Position numbers and translations under genes: made by a program | Shown: positions 1 to 9,607 of the stretch, piece after piece | How positions within the stretch are numbered: the first letter of the stretch is position 1 | Layout of the letters: each line of letters starts with the position of its first letter | NCBI GenBank assembly: GCA_046352935.1 | Contig: JAXMGR010000016.1 | Coordinates: forward strand, 35,834-99,833 | Source of the DNA: CAYWMY01 sp046352935 | Lineage (GTDB): Bacteria; Pseudomonadota; Gammaproteobacteria; Steroidobacterales; Steroidobacteraceae | Direction of reading: 5' to 3' | DNA length: 64,000 bases | The notes under the pieces: generated by a model | The model's input: only the letters and a program-made list of their open reading frames with translations | The model's database searches: none | Told to the model about the DNA's origin: nothing

Positions 1-273
1 AATGTGCAGAACGACACGGAAGTGTGGTGGGCCGTGGCAACCCGCGCGCAGGCCGACAGGGCCATCTTCACGGTGCCGGAATCCTACGTCTCCGAGCTCG
101 ACCCGTCGGCGTATTCGATCCGCAGCCGGAACGAACGTGGCTACCTCGGTACCAAGTGGGCGATCGATGCGACCCGGCCGGTGAACCTGCCGTTCGAGGA
201 GCGCGCCGACGTTCCCTACGACGTCTGGAGCAAGATCAGGCTCAAGGACTACCTGCCGGGATTCGAGGAGTAA
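1..273 (+). CDS. UbiD family decarboxylase, C-terminal fragment
   Basis: This is the last 90 codons of a gene that begins left of the window. UbiD enzymes are prenylated-FMN-dependent, reversible (de)carboxylases of aromatic and alpha,beta-unsaturated acids. The fragment resembles the C-terminus of the complete UbiD protein at 24129-25739: a segment with VWWAVATRAQADR, an AIDATRP motif (UbiD proteins usually carry a GIDATxP-like string here) and a final KLRDYLPG-like tail. The catalytic Glu region lies outside the window. The stop codon is 6 bases before the next ATG, and the AGGAG at the end of this frame serves as that gene's ribosome binding site, so the two are probably cotranscribed. The family call is good; substrate is unknown. 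Confidence 0.8.
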   Translation, partial: NVQNDTEVWWAVATRAQADRAIFTVPESYVSELDPSAYSIRSRNERGYLGTKWAIDATRPVNLPFEERADVPYDVWSKIRLKDYLPGFEE

Positions 274-279
274 GAGCTC

Positions 280-597
280 ATGGCGACAGGAAACCGCTCG
301 GCGGCCGCAGTGTCAGCCCCCATCGCCATCCACGAACTCGAGCTTGCGCTGCTGCGCGAGCAGCGGGCCCGGGACGAATGGAACCTGCCCCTTGCCGCCG
401 AGGAACTCACCCTGATGCAGAAGATCAGGAAGAAGGCGGACTGGTCTGATGAGTTCGCGAAGTTGCTGCCCGTCCTCGATAGGTCGATCGAGGAGGCGTT
501 GGACACCGTTCGCTCGAGGGACACGACGCGAATTCAGGCGGCGCATACGCGCCTGCAGCGCGCCATCTTCGGACTCCGCGATCGTCTGTACGCCTGA
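280..597 (+). CDS. Small hypothetical protein between UbiD and a molybdopterin oxidoreductase
   Basis: This is a 105-residue protein I do not recognise. It starts 6 bases after the UbiD stop with a good upstream AGGAG, so it is very likely translated with the decarboxylase. It has no signal peptide, cysteine cluster or membrane segment. From about residue 17 onward it looks almost wholly helical, with charged heptad-like stretches (ELELALLREQRARDEW, ELTLMQKIRKKADW, then a C-terminal helix ending FGLRDRLYA). Some multi-subunit UbiD-type decarboxylases carry small accessory subunits, so an accessory role is possible, but that rests on position only. Confidence 0.6.
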   Translation: MATGNRSAAAVSAPIAIHELELALLREQRARDEWNLPLAAEELTLMQKIRKKADWSDEFAKLLPVLDRSIEEALDTVRSRDTTRIQAAHTRLQRAIFGLRDRLYA

Positions 598-758
598 CCG
601 CCTGCGCCGGCCGTCGGGTGCGGGAGAGCGGGGGCGGGCCCGTCGAGCCGGAGATCCCCGTTCCGCTGACTCGCGGGAGAAACGGTGCTGGCTCGCGGAC
701 GCAGGGAGCACGTCGATTCCATCGGCGGTCCGCCGACCGTTCACTGCAGGTGCTGCAC
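598..758. other. Intergenic gap, nothing convincing
   Basis: These 161 GC-rich bases separate the small protein from the broken oxidoreductase gene. I see no convincing promoter or terminator, only a short GGCGG/CCGCC inverted repeat near 724-737. It shares no obvious sequence with the region upstream of the second oxidoreductase copy. Confidence 0.4.
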
Positions 759-3311
759 ATGGCCCGGGATGTCATCGACGACGCGAGGCAGACGAAGTCC
801 ACGTGCTACATGTGTTTCAACGCGTGCGGGATCGTGGCGCACACGCAGGGCAGCAGAGTCCTGCGGATCGAGGCGATCCCGATAATCCGCAGAACCACGG
901 TCAGTTGTGCCTGAAGGGCGTGCGGGGCTGTACGGACTGGACAACCCGCACCGGATCACGACACCGCTGCGACGGACGAACCCGGAGAAGGGCATCGGGG
1001 TGGACCCGCGCTGGGAGCCGCTCCCGTGGGAGGAGGCGCTCACGGTCGTCGCCGATCGTCTCAAGGCGATTCGCGAGGATGATCCCCGCAAGCTGATCGG
1101 CTGTTCGTTCGACACATGCCTACACCCAGTTCTTCACCTGGCTGATCGCGTTCGGAACGCCGAACGGGGTGGCCGGGGGCGCGAGTTTCTTCTGTGGCAA
1201 CGGCCTGCATCCGGTGGCGAAGCTGACGCACGGGACATGGTTTCTGGAGCCGGACATCGATCACTGCAATTACCTGATCCTGGACGGGACGCAGAGCGGG
1301 TTCGTGGCGAACCACCTGCCGATGGATCTGGCGGAGCGGATGCGGCGTGCGCGGGAGCGCGGCATGAAGCTGGTGGTGATCGATCCGATCGAGACCAACG
1401 CGGGGAAGTCGGCGGACGAGTGGATCGGGATCGTGCCGGGGACGGACGGGGAGCTGGCGCTGGCGCTGGCGAACGTGTGGTGAACGAGCTGGGGATCTAC
1501 GACGCGGAGTTCCTGAAGCGGCACACGAACGGGACCTACCTGATTGGCGCGGACGGTCGGTATGTGCGGGACGGGGCGAGCGGCAAGCCGCAGGTGTGGG
1601 ACACGGTGCGTGGAGCGGCGGGGGCGTTTGATGCGGTGGGCTGGGAGTCGCAGGCGCTGGTCGGCGAATACACCGTCGACGGCCGGGCGTGCATGCCGGC
1701 GTTCCGGAAGGTGAAGGAGCATCTGGCGGGGTATGCGCCGGAGGCGGCGGCGCGGATCTGCGGGGTGCCGGCGGCGACGATCCGGCGGATTGCGCGGGAG
1801 TTCGGCGAGGCGGCGGCGATCGGTTCGACGATCGAGGTGGACGGGCAGATATTGCCGCTGCGGCCGGCGTGCGTGAACTGGTGTCGGGGGCCGATTGCGC
1901 ACGAGCACGGGTTTCTGACGGGATTTTCGCTGCAGTTGCTGAACATGATCGTGGGCGCGATCGATGTGCCCGGCGGGCACCTGGGTGCGAACCCGGTGGG
2001 GCCATGGTGGGAGCCCGGAGTGAGCGCGGACGGGCTGCTGGTGCCGACGACACATACGCTGGTGAACGTGGGCAACAATCCGTATCCGGGGCCTGTGCCG
2101 ACGATGCCGGAGAGCATCTGCGTGTCGGAGCTGTTTCCGGTGGCCCCGTATTCGGGGTCGATGCTCTATGAGGGGATCCTGGATCCGGAGAAGTTCGGGA
2201 TTCCCTACAGGCCCGAGATGCTGCTGGTCTGTCGCAGCAACCCGCTGATGTCGACCATCGATCCGGAGACGGTGGCGGCGGCGCTCAGGAAGATTCCGTT
2301 CATCGTGGCGTTTGCGTTCGCGGCGGACGAGACCACCGAGTTTGCGGACCTCGTGTTTCCCGATGCGCACTATCTGGAGCGCTACGACGCCTTCGTCAAC
2401 GCACCGTTGAACTTCCATGCAGCGGGCGAGGGCGACTGGCATTTCCAGATCCGCCAGCCGGTGGTGGAGCCGCCGGAAGGCGTGACCCACTGGCTACCGC
2501 AGCTCCTGTTCGAGCTGGCGGAGCGCGTGGGATTCAAACAGCGTTTCTACGAATACCTCGACATGATCCTGCCGCTGGGCGGGAATACCGGCTGGATCCG
2601 GACAAGACCTACTCCTGGAAGGAAGTGCTCGACCTGTGGCTGAAGTTTCACTTCGGTGCGGAGCACGATCTGCGCTGGTTCGAACAGCACGGCTTCATCA
2701 TCTACCGGAGGAAGACGGTGCAGGAGGCCTTTCCCCGGCCGTTCCTGCCGTCGCGGATCCCGGTCTATCTGGAGCATGTGCTCGGTCTGAAGGCCGGGGT
2801 GGAGGCGATCGTCGGGCAGCTGGGGCTTGCCTGGGACACCGGCGACTACCAGCCGATTCCGGACTGGAAGCCCTGTGAGTCGCATCGGGAGACGAACGGC
2901 GAGTTCGACCTGTACGCCGCCTGCAAGCTGCCGTTCCACACCTTCTCGGTGACGGTCGGCAATCCGCTGCTCGACGACGTGGTGGCGGCACCGCACATGA
3001 AACACGGGCGGAACGTGCTGCTGCACTCCGAAACGGCACGGCAGAAGGGACTCGCCGATGGCGACGAGGTGTGGGTGGAGACCACGCACGGCGCCCGGGT
3101 GAGGAGCGTCGTCACGGTGACGAACGGCATCCATCCGTCCGTGGTCGGCTTCCCGGGCCTGTTCGGCCGCTGGGCGCACAACCTGCCGCGCAGAGCCTAC
3201 GGCGGCGCCCACTTCAACGCGCTGCTTCCCCGCAGTCTCGAGCGCATCGACAAGGTCGCCGCCACCACCGACATGTGCGTCAAGGCAAAGGTCTATCGGG
3301 CAGCACACTAG
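759..3311 (+). pseudogene. Molybdopterin oxidoreductase (DMSO reductase family), frameshifted copy
   Basis: This locus is collinear with the intact gene at 21331-23889 and almost identical over 789-3298. Relative to that copy it has lost one G near 872, one G in the run at 916-918, two bases near 1114, one base near 1477 and one G near 2582. It also has an in-frame 3-base insertion at 2496-2498 and a 3-base deletion near 2921. I saw substitutions at 853 and 1132. The reading frame therefore moves from frame 3 (759-872) through the others and returns to frame 3 from about 2583 to the stop at 3309-3311; net change is -6. The N-terminal [4Fe-4S] motif (CYMCFNAC) is present but separated from the rest. 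As written no full-length protein can be made. Either this is a decaying paralogue or the consensus sequence is wrong here. The first ten and last few codons differ from the other copy. Confidence 0.85.
789..3298 (+). repeat. 2.5 kb near-identical repeat, copy 1
   Basis: Direct repeat of 21361-23876, 2510 versus 2516 bases. By eye it differs by seven small indels and very few substitutions. Both ends fall inside coding sequence, about ten codons after the start and a few codons before the stop. No insertion sequence or flanking target duplication is visible. Confidence 0.9.
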
Positions 3312-3409
3312 CCAATGTCGCCTCGTGCTGCCGGCGGCGGGCGATCGCGCAACGCCGCCACGCATGTCGTGGGAACCGATCCTGGTCGCGAGTGGCGTGA
3401 AGGAGCGAT

Positions 3410-4858
3410 ATGTCTGGAGCCGGCATAGCACGATCGAACGCTGTGTTACAGGAGCAGCGGGATTCATTTCTACGCGAAGGCGCCCCGTCCGCAGAGCGCA
3501 GAAAGGACAGGCTGCAGCGCGCCATCCGCATGTTGCTCGCATACCAGGATCGCATCGTGGCCGCCGTGAGCGAGGACTTCGGCGCCCGGTCGGCGATGAC
3601 GACCAGGGCTGCGGAGATCCTGCCCAGCGTCGGCGCGCTGCGTTACGCAATCGCTGCTCTGGACGAGTGGATGCGCCCCGAGAAGCGGACGCTCGTCCCC
3701 GGTACGACCGGCCCCGGTGCATGGGCCGAGGTGCGCTGTCAGCCCCTCGGTGTCGTCGGGGTCATCAGTCCGTGGAATGCGCCATTTCTGCTCAGTGTCC
3801 GGCCTCTGGCCGGAATCCTCGCAGCAGGCAATCGCTGCATGATCAAGCCTTCGGAGCTGACGCCCGCCAGTGCGGATCTCCTGGCGCTGATGGTCCGGGA
3901 GTTCTTCGACGAAAGCGAGCTGGCTGTACTGACCGGTGGACAGGACGTCGGTGAAGCGTTCTCGGCGCTTCCGTTCGATCATCTGATGTTCACGGGCTCG
4001 ACGGCGGTCGCGAAGAAGGTCATGAAAATGGCGGCGGAGAACCTGGTCCCGCTGACGCTGGAGCTGGGTGGCAAGTCCCCCGTCATCGTCAGCCGGACTT
4101 GCGACATCGGGCAAGCCGCGCTCCGGATCGTACACGGCAAGTTGCTGAACGCCGGACAGGTGTGCATTTCGCCGGACTATGTGCTCGTCGAGACGAGTCG
4201 GGCGCCGGAGTTCATCGCGGCGTGTCTTGATGCGGCGGCCGCACTCTATCCGGACATCGAGAGCGACGACGAGTACACGTCGATGATCTCCACGAGGCAC
4301 TATCGGAGGGCTCTGGACCTGATCGCGGACGCAACGCGCAAAGGTGCCCGGGTCGCCGGCACCGGCGAACTTCCCTCGATGGCAGTCACGGGCGCCAGGC
4401 GAAAGATTCCGCTACACGTGTTGACCGGGGTCACCGACGACATGACGGTCATGACCGAGGAGATCTTCGCACCCATCCTGCCCGTCATGACTTATGACGA
4501 CATCCGCGAAGCGGTGGCCTACGTCAATGCGCGACCGCGGCCTCTGGCGACCTACTACTTCGGTGAGGATCCGGACGAGATGGAACTCGTCATCGATCGC
4601 ACGTGGTCGGGGACCATGGCCATCAACGACGTCGTCGTCCAGGGATCGCGGGAGGAACTCCCCTACGGGGGGATCGGGCCGAGCGGCATGGGGTGCTACA
4701 AGGGTCGCGACGGCTTCAGGAATTTCAGTCACGTGAAACCGGTCTTTCACCAGACGCCCGTCGAAGACGCCCTGCGACCGATGAGGCCGCCCTATACGGA
4801 GGACGTGGTCGCGCGAGTCTGCAGCCTGCTCAGCGCGGCAGGAAATCGCGCAGATTGA
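3410..4858 (+). CDS. Aldehyde dehydrogenase, coniferyl-aldehyde-dehydrogenase-like
   Basis: A 482-residue NAD(P)-dependent aldehyde dehydrogenase superfamily enzyme, cytoplasmic, oxidising an aldehyde to its acid. The ELGGKSP motif carries the general-base Glu at residue 218, and LNAGQVCIS carries the catalytic Cys at 252. The PWNAPF segment near residue 123 belongs to the cofactor fold. The length and the helical N-terminus without an extended leader fit the short coniferyl aldehyde dehydrogenase/fatty-aldehyde group. The start is ATG behind GAAGGAG at 3399-3405, 98 bases after the broken oxidoreductase. The 3' end overlaps the convergent UbiD gene by 29 bases. The substrate is not determinable; an aromatic aldehyde would fit the neighbourhood. 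Confidence 0.9.
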   Translation: MSGAGIARSNAVLQEQRDSFLREGAPSAERRKDRLQRAIRMLLAYQDRIVAAVSEDFGARSAMTTRAAEILPSVGALRYAIAALDEWMRPEKRTLVPGTTGPGAWAEVRCQPLGVVGVISPWNAPFLLSVRPLAGILAAGNRCMIKPSELTPASADLLALMVREFFDESELAVLTGGQDVGEAFSALPFDHLMFTGSTAVAKKVMKMAAENLVPLTLELGGKSPVIVSRTCDIGQAALRIVHGKLLNAGQVCISPDYVLVETSRAPEFIAACLDAAAALYPDIESDDEYTSMISTRHYRRALDLIADATRKGARVAGTGELPSMAVTGARRKIPLHVLTGVTDDMTVMTEEIFAPILPVMTYDDIREAVAYVNARPRPLATYYFGEDPDEMELVIDRTWSGTMAINDVVVQGSREELPYGGIGPSGMGCYKGRDGFRNFSHVKPVFHQTPVEDALRPMRPPYTEDVVARVCSLLSAAGNRAD

Positions 4859-6152
4859 TCGATTCCACCCCGCGGACGCGCTTGCGTTCGAATTCCTTCT
4901 CGCGGCCGCGCGGCCTGGTCGCGTCGATCCCGAGGCGTCCCCGGAACACACCGGCCGGGTCGCGATGGAAGCCCGGCACGTCGGGAATCGTCATCACGTG
5001 CCGATCCACGCGGCATCGGGTGACCACTGCCCACCAGACGTCCTCGAAGTCATGGATGTTCACGTCTTCGTCGACGACGATGACGATCTTGTTGTACTGG
5101 AGATGCGAGCCCATCGCGGCGAGGATGACCTGCCTGGCGTGGCCCTCGTACTGGGGCTCGATGCGCACGATGGTCTGCATCGGCGACGGGCAGCAACTCA
5201 CGTCGAGGATGCCCGGAAGCGTGGCGGCGAGGTGCCGGAAGGCGCGGCCGGAAAACGAGATCTCCAGTGCGCGCAGGTCCTCCGCGTAGCCGCACAGCAG
5301 AGCATGGAACAACGCGCCAGGGCGCCAGGTGACGTTCAGCACCTCGAAGACATGGTTTGGGCCCTGCTCGACGTAATAGCCGAGGAACTCGCCGAACGGG
5401 CCCTCCGGCCGTCGCTCGCGGGGCAGGATGCGGCCCTCGATGACGATCTCGGTCTCGGCGGGAACCATGAGGTCGATACGCGTGCAGGGTCGCATCGGCA
5501 TGGCGCCGCCACGGATGGCATTGGCGATCGCCATCTCGTCCGCTTCGTAGGGTACCGAGGCACAGGCGCCCAGAAAGACCTCGGGCGGTGCACCGAGCAG
5601 GATGGCGACGTCGAGCGCCTGGTCTCTCGCTTCGGCCTTGGCCTGGTAGCGGGCCAGGTCATGCGGCGGCGCCAGTCGCACGCGCAGTTCCGTGTCGCTC
5701 ACCATCATTGCACGCGAGAAGGACAGGTTGGGAACCCCGGTGTCCGGCTCACGGGCGAGGAACACGCCCGCAGTCAGGTAGGGCCCGGCGTCGCGCTCGC
5801 AGTACTGGACTCCTGGCAGCGCGCCGAGGGTCCCCTGCTCGAACGGGAAGTCGTCCGATCGCAACGCCGGTCGCACGGCTCCGGGACGTTCGGCACCCTC
5901 GACGATCGTCTGCCACCGCCTGCAGAAGTTGCCGGGGGTCGTGCCGATGAGTTCGCAGAGACGGCGATGGCTGCCGTAGACATTCGACACCACGGGAAAT
6001 GCAGTGCCGCGGACGCGTTCGAAGAGCAGCGGGGCATCGCTCTCCTGCTGGGAGAGGCGGACGATGGCAGCCAGCTGATCGCGAGGATCGACCTCGCGTG
6101 TGACGACGCGAAGCTCCCCCCGTTTCCTCAGCGCTTCCAGGTAGTTGCGCAT
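4830..6152 (-). CDS. UbiD family decarboxylase
   Basis: A complete 440-residue UbiD-type decarboxylase, counted from the ATG at 6152 (MRNYLEALRKRGEL, the usual start of the family). A TTG 12 codons upstream would give 452 residues but runs into the promoter-like palindrome, so I prefer the ATG. The family's EGPFGE motif is intact at about residues 250-255; in Fdc1-type enzymes the two Glu residues here are catalytic. The C-terminus has the typical GIDATRP string. It needs prenylated FMN, but no UbiX-type flavin prenyltransferase lies in the window. It is divergent from the MoxR gene and shares a 102-base AT-rich promoter region with it. Substrate unknown. Confidence 0.9.
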   Translation of the reverse strand: MRNYLEALRKRGELRVVTREVDPRDQLAAIVRLSQQESDAPLLFERVRGTAFPVVSNVYGSHRRLCELIGTTPGNFCRRWQTIVEGAERPGAVRPALRSDDFPFEQGTLGALPGVQYCERDAGPYLTAGVFLAREPDTGVPNLSFSRAMMVSDTELRVRLAPPHDLARYQAKAEARDQALDVAILLGAPPEVFLGACASVPYEADEMAIANAIRGGAMPMRPCTRIDLMVPAETEIVIEGRILPRERRPEGPFGEFLGYYVEQGPNHVFEVLNVTWRPGALFHALLCGYAEDLRALEISFSGRAFRHLAATLPGILDVSCCPSPMQTIVRIEPQYEGHARQVILAAMGSHLQYNKIVIVVDEDVNIHDFEDVWWAVVTRCRVDRHVMTIPDVPGFHRDPAGVFRGRLGIDATRPRGREKEFERKRVRGVESINLRDFLPR

Positions 6153-6181
6153 CGCTGGTCGAGACTCATGCAGGCCGGCCT

Positions 6182-6210
6182 TGGACAATCATAAATGATC
6201 TGATTAATAT
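6182..6210 (+). promoter_or_regulatory. Promoter-like element with embedded inverted repeat
   Basis: In the divergent gap between a UbiD gene and the MoxR gene, TGGACA (6182-6187) and TAATAT (6205-6210) are 17 bases apart, a plausible sigma-70 core promoter for the rightward gene. The spacer starts with a perfect inverted repeat, ATCAT-AA-ATGAT, at 6188-6199, a likely operator. The stretch stands out as AT-rich. ATCATAAAT also occurs, on the other strand, in the promoter at 23984-24013. Confidence 0.5.
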
Positions 6211-6254
6211 GCATACACCCATCTGCCACCTTGCCGGGGCGTTCCGACACGTCC

Positions 6255-7187
<933 letters not shown>

Positions 7188-7202
7188 CACGACGCGCGGC
7201 CG

Positions 7203-8387
7203 ATGTCCGAACCGCCGCAAGCCGATCCGATGCTGGTTCATGTCCTCCGGTTCGGCAGGACCCTGCGCGACCACGACGTGCCGGTAAGTCTCTCGGGGAT
7301 GGTCGACTTCTGCCGCTGCTTCAGGGCGATCGACCTGCGGTCCCCGGAGGACCTTCATGCTGCCGCGCGGACGCTCCTCGTCACGCGGAAGGAGCATCTC
7401 GAGACCTTCGATCGGGTGTTTGACCTGTTCTGGCGCGGCCTGCTCTTCGATCAGGCGAGGGACCGGGCCAGAGGGCGCGACGATCAGACGGGCAGCGACG
7501 ACGACGATGATGAAGAATCTGACCGGCGCGACGAGCGTCCGGCTGCACGCCGCAGCGACGCGGACGCCGGACGGGAAGGCAGCGACGAGGAGAACGAAAG
7601 CAGCCCGGAACGCAGCGAATATTCGCGGCACGAGGGCATCGGAGACCGGGACCTCGCGACACTGTCGGAAGCGGAACTCGCGCATGCACGCAGGATCGTC
7701 GCCGATCTCGTCAGGCGGCTCACGGGCCGCGAGAGCCGCCGGCTCGTCGCCGCCCCGGACGGAGATCGCCTGGACATCGTTCGCATGCAGCGCCGCAGCC
7801 TGCCCTACGGGCTGCTCCCGTTCGAGCTGCGCTATCGACGCCGCAAGGAGAAGAAGCCGTCACTCGTGCTGCTGTGCGACGTGAGCGGGTCGATGGAGCG
7901 CTACAGCAGCGTGCTCGTTCAATTCATCTGCGGAGTGCGTGCAGAACTCGCCAGGGTCGAGATCGGGCTGTTCGCGACGCGCCTGACGATGGTTACTCCG
8001 CTGCTGGACCGGGGCAACGTCCAGCGGTCGATCGCGAGGCTTTCGAAGCGTGTGACGGGTTGGGGAAGCGGCACGGACATCGGCACGAGCCTCCGCGAAT
8101 TCAATGACAGCATGGTGGGGCGGAGCCTGGGGCGACGGGTCACGGTCGTCGTTCTCAGCGACGGCTGGGATCGCGGGGACGCGGCGGTGATGGGGGAAGA
8201 GATGCTTCGATTGCGCCGCGCGGCGCGATGCATCATCTGGCTGAACCCGCTGCTCGGGCGGACCGACTACGAGCCACTCTGCCAGGGGATCCGTACCGCG
8301 CTGCCGTACCTCGACTACTTTCTGCCGGCCCACAACATCGACAGTCTCGAAGATGCGTATCGCGTGATTCGTACGACACGGAACTAG
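7203..8387 (+). CDS. VWA domain protein, CoxE-like
   Basis: A 394-residue protein with a C-terminal von Willebrand factor A domain. The MIDAS motif DVSGS is at residues 226-230, and a later LSDGWDRGD segment fits the rest of the metal site. The N-terminal half is helical (CoxE type), and the two halves are joined by a very acidic, Arg/Asp/Glu-rich linker at about residues 90-140. CoxE-like proteins work with a MoxR/CoxD ATPase, and this gene follows one 15 bases upstream. Its stop overlaps the convergent CobW gene by 4 bases. The paralogue at 47749-48870 has a Pro-rich linker instead. Cytoplasmic maturation factor, by inference. Confidence 0.88.
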   Translation: MSEPPQADPMLVHVLRFGRTLRDHDVPVSLSGMVDFCRCFRAIDLRSPEDLHAAARTLLVTRKEHLETFDRVFDLFWRGLLFDQARDRARGRDDQTGSDDDDDEESDRRDERPAARRSDADAGREGSDEENESSPERSEYSRHEGIGDRDLATLSEAELAHARRIVADLVRRLTGRESRRLVAAPDGDRLDIVRMQRRSLPYGLLPFELRYRRRKEKKPSLVLLCDVSGSMERYSSVLVQFICGVRAELARVEIGLFATRLTMVTPLLDRGNVQRSIARLSKRVTGWGSGTDIGTSLREFNDSMVGRSLGRRVTVVVLSDGWDRGDAAVMGEEMLRLRRAARCIIWLNPLLGRTDYEPLCQGIRTALPYLDYFLPAHNIDSLEDAYRVIRTTRN

Positions 8388-9466
8388 CGTGGTGGCACGT
8401 CGGCTTCCGTCGGGTCCGATGGACCGCGGAGGATGTTGACCACCGCTTCGACGAAGCGATTCGGCGGGGACGTGCTGTTGTCGAGACAGCGCCCGAGATC
8501 CGCCGCGACCGCTCCGAATTGCGATTCATGGCCGAGCGCAAGCATGACGACCCGCGAAGCGGGTTCCTCGCCGGGGGCCCAGGAGGAGCCCTTGCTGAGC
8601 TGTATGCGCTTGCCGACGACCTGCAGCACCACGCGCCGATCGGGAACCTCGGCAAGATTCAGATGGCCTTTGGCACGGAAGACTTCGGTGGGCAGGCGCT
8701 GCAACAGCTCGTAAAGGGGGCCCAGTGCCACCGGGGTGGCCTCGTGCCAGCTCCAGGTCGTGACATCGTGGACGGCCGCATGACCGTGACCTCGACCGTG
8801 CCCATGTCCGGTTCCGGTTGTCGCCGTAGTGACCTCGGCGGGCGCTCGCTCGCGAGCCGCCCGGGCGAGCGGCGCGGTATCGAACAGGATCTCGAGCGGC
8901 ACGGCGCACTGTGCAGTGACGAGGATTCGAACGCGCGGGGCGCTCGTGCGGATCCACGACTGCACGCGATCCAGGGTCTCGGCGCTCACGAGGTCGCGCT
9001 TGTTCACGAGCACGATGTCGGCGGCCTGGATCTGGTCGGTGGCCAGGGCCTGGTGCTCTCCTGCAAGGCCGAGAAGATTCTCGGCATCCACGACGGTCAC
9101 GATGGCGTCCAGTCGCAATCGGCTGGCCAGCCGGGTCGACATGACCACCGCCATGGCTGCTGCCGCCGGATCAGAGACTCCGCTGGTCTCGATGACGATG
9201 TGATCGGGCACGAAATCGCGTGCCAGCAGCTCCACGAGAGCCTGCACCAGATCGTCCCGGATCGTGCAGCAGACGCAGCCGTTGGCGAGCCCGATCGTCG
9301 TGCCATGGACGTTCTGGATGAGGCTGGAGTCGACGTCGATGCTGCCGAAGTCGTTGACCAGCACTGCGATCCGGACGCCGTGTTCTCCGGCGAGCAGGTG
9401 GTTCAGGAGCGTCGTCTTGCCCGCCCCGAGGAACCCGGAAACGATCGTGACGGGTATCTTGTCCAC
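8384..9466 (-). CDS. CobW/COG0523 G3E-family GTPase with His-rich linker
   Basis: A 360-residue G3E GTPase. Walker A is GFLGAGKTT at residues 11-19, the metal-binding CVCC motif is at 64-67, and NKRDLV is the guanine-specificity motif. A run alternating Gly and His lies between the GTPase domain and the C-terminal CobW_C domain, a typical metal-binding linker. Proteins of this family deliver zinc, cobalt or other metals to client enzymes. The start is a GTG at 9466. It is convergent with the CoxE-like gene and divergent from the amidohydrolase at 9608. The client is unknown; the zinc-type amidohydrolase next door is one candidate. Confidence 0.88.
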   Translation of the reverse strand: MDKIPVTIVSGFLGAGKTTLLNHLLAGEHGVRIAVLVNDFGSIDVDSSLIQNVHGTTIGLANGCVCCTIRDDLVQALVELLARDFVPDHIVIETSGVSDPAAAAMAVVMSTRLASRLRLDAIVTVVDAENLLGLAGEHQALATDQIQAADIVLVNKRDLVSAETLDRVQSWIRTSAPRVRILVTAQCAVPLEILFDTAPLARAARERAPAEVTTATTGTGHGHGRGHGHAAVHDVTTWSWHEATPVALGPLYELLQRLPTEVFRAKGHLNLAEVPDRRVVLQVVGKRIQLSKGSSWAPGEEPASRVVMLALGHESQFGAVAADLGRCLDNSTSPPNRFVEAVVNILRGPSDPTEADVPPR

Positions 9467-9520
9467 CCCGGAGTCCCCACGGGCCGCACCGCCTGAGCCA
9501 GGTGATTCGCGGCTTGTCTC

Positions 9521-9550
9521 TGGTAAATGAAATTATTAACATCGCGATCA
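9521..9550. promoter_or_regulatory. AT-rich divergent promoter region
   Basis: The 141-base gap between the CobW gene (minus) and the amidohydrolase gene (plus) contains an AT-rich patch, AAATGAAATTATTAAC, followed by the palindrome ATCGCGAT at 9541-9548. Position and composition suggest a divergent promoter/operator, but no clean -35/-10 pair stands out. Confidence 0.35.
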
Positions 9551-9607
9551 TACATCCGCCGGGCACGGGGCGCCCGTCCCGCCGGGCTTTGATCGGGGGG
9601 CTCATCC

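Noticed and set aside
789..3298. Insertion sequence or composite transposon as cause of the duplication
   Set aside because: No transposase, terminal inverted repeats or target duplication is visible at either copy, and the boundaries lie inside coding sequence.
759..3311. Programmed frameshifting as an explanation for the broken frame
   Set aside because: Five separate shifts, absent from the near-identical intact copy and without slippery-site plus stem-loop structures, make this implausible.
6231..6254. TTG at 6231 as start of the MoxR gene
   Set aside because: The extra eight residues resemble nothing in the family, and the ATG at 6255 gives the usual N-terminus.
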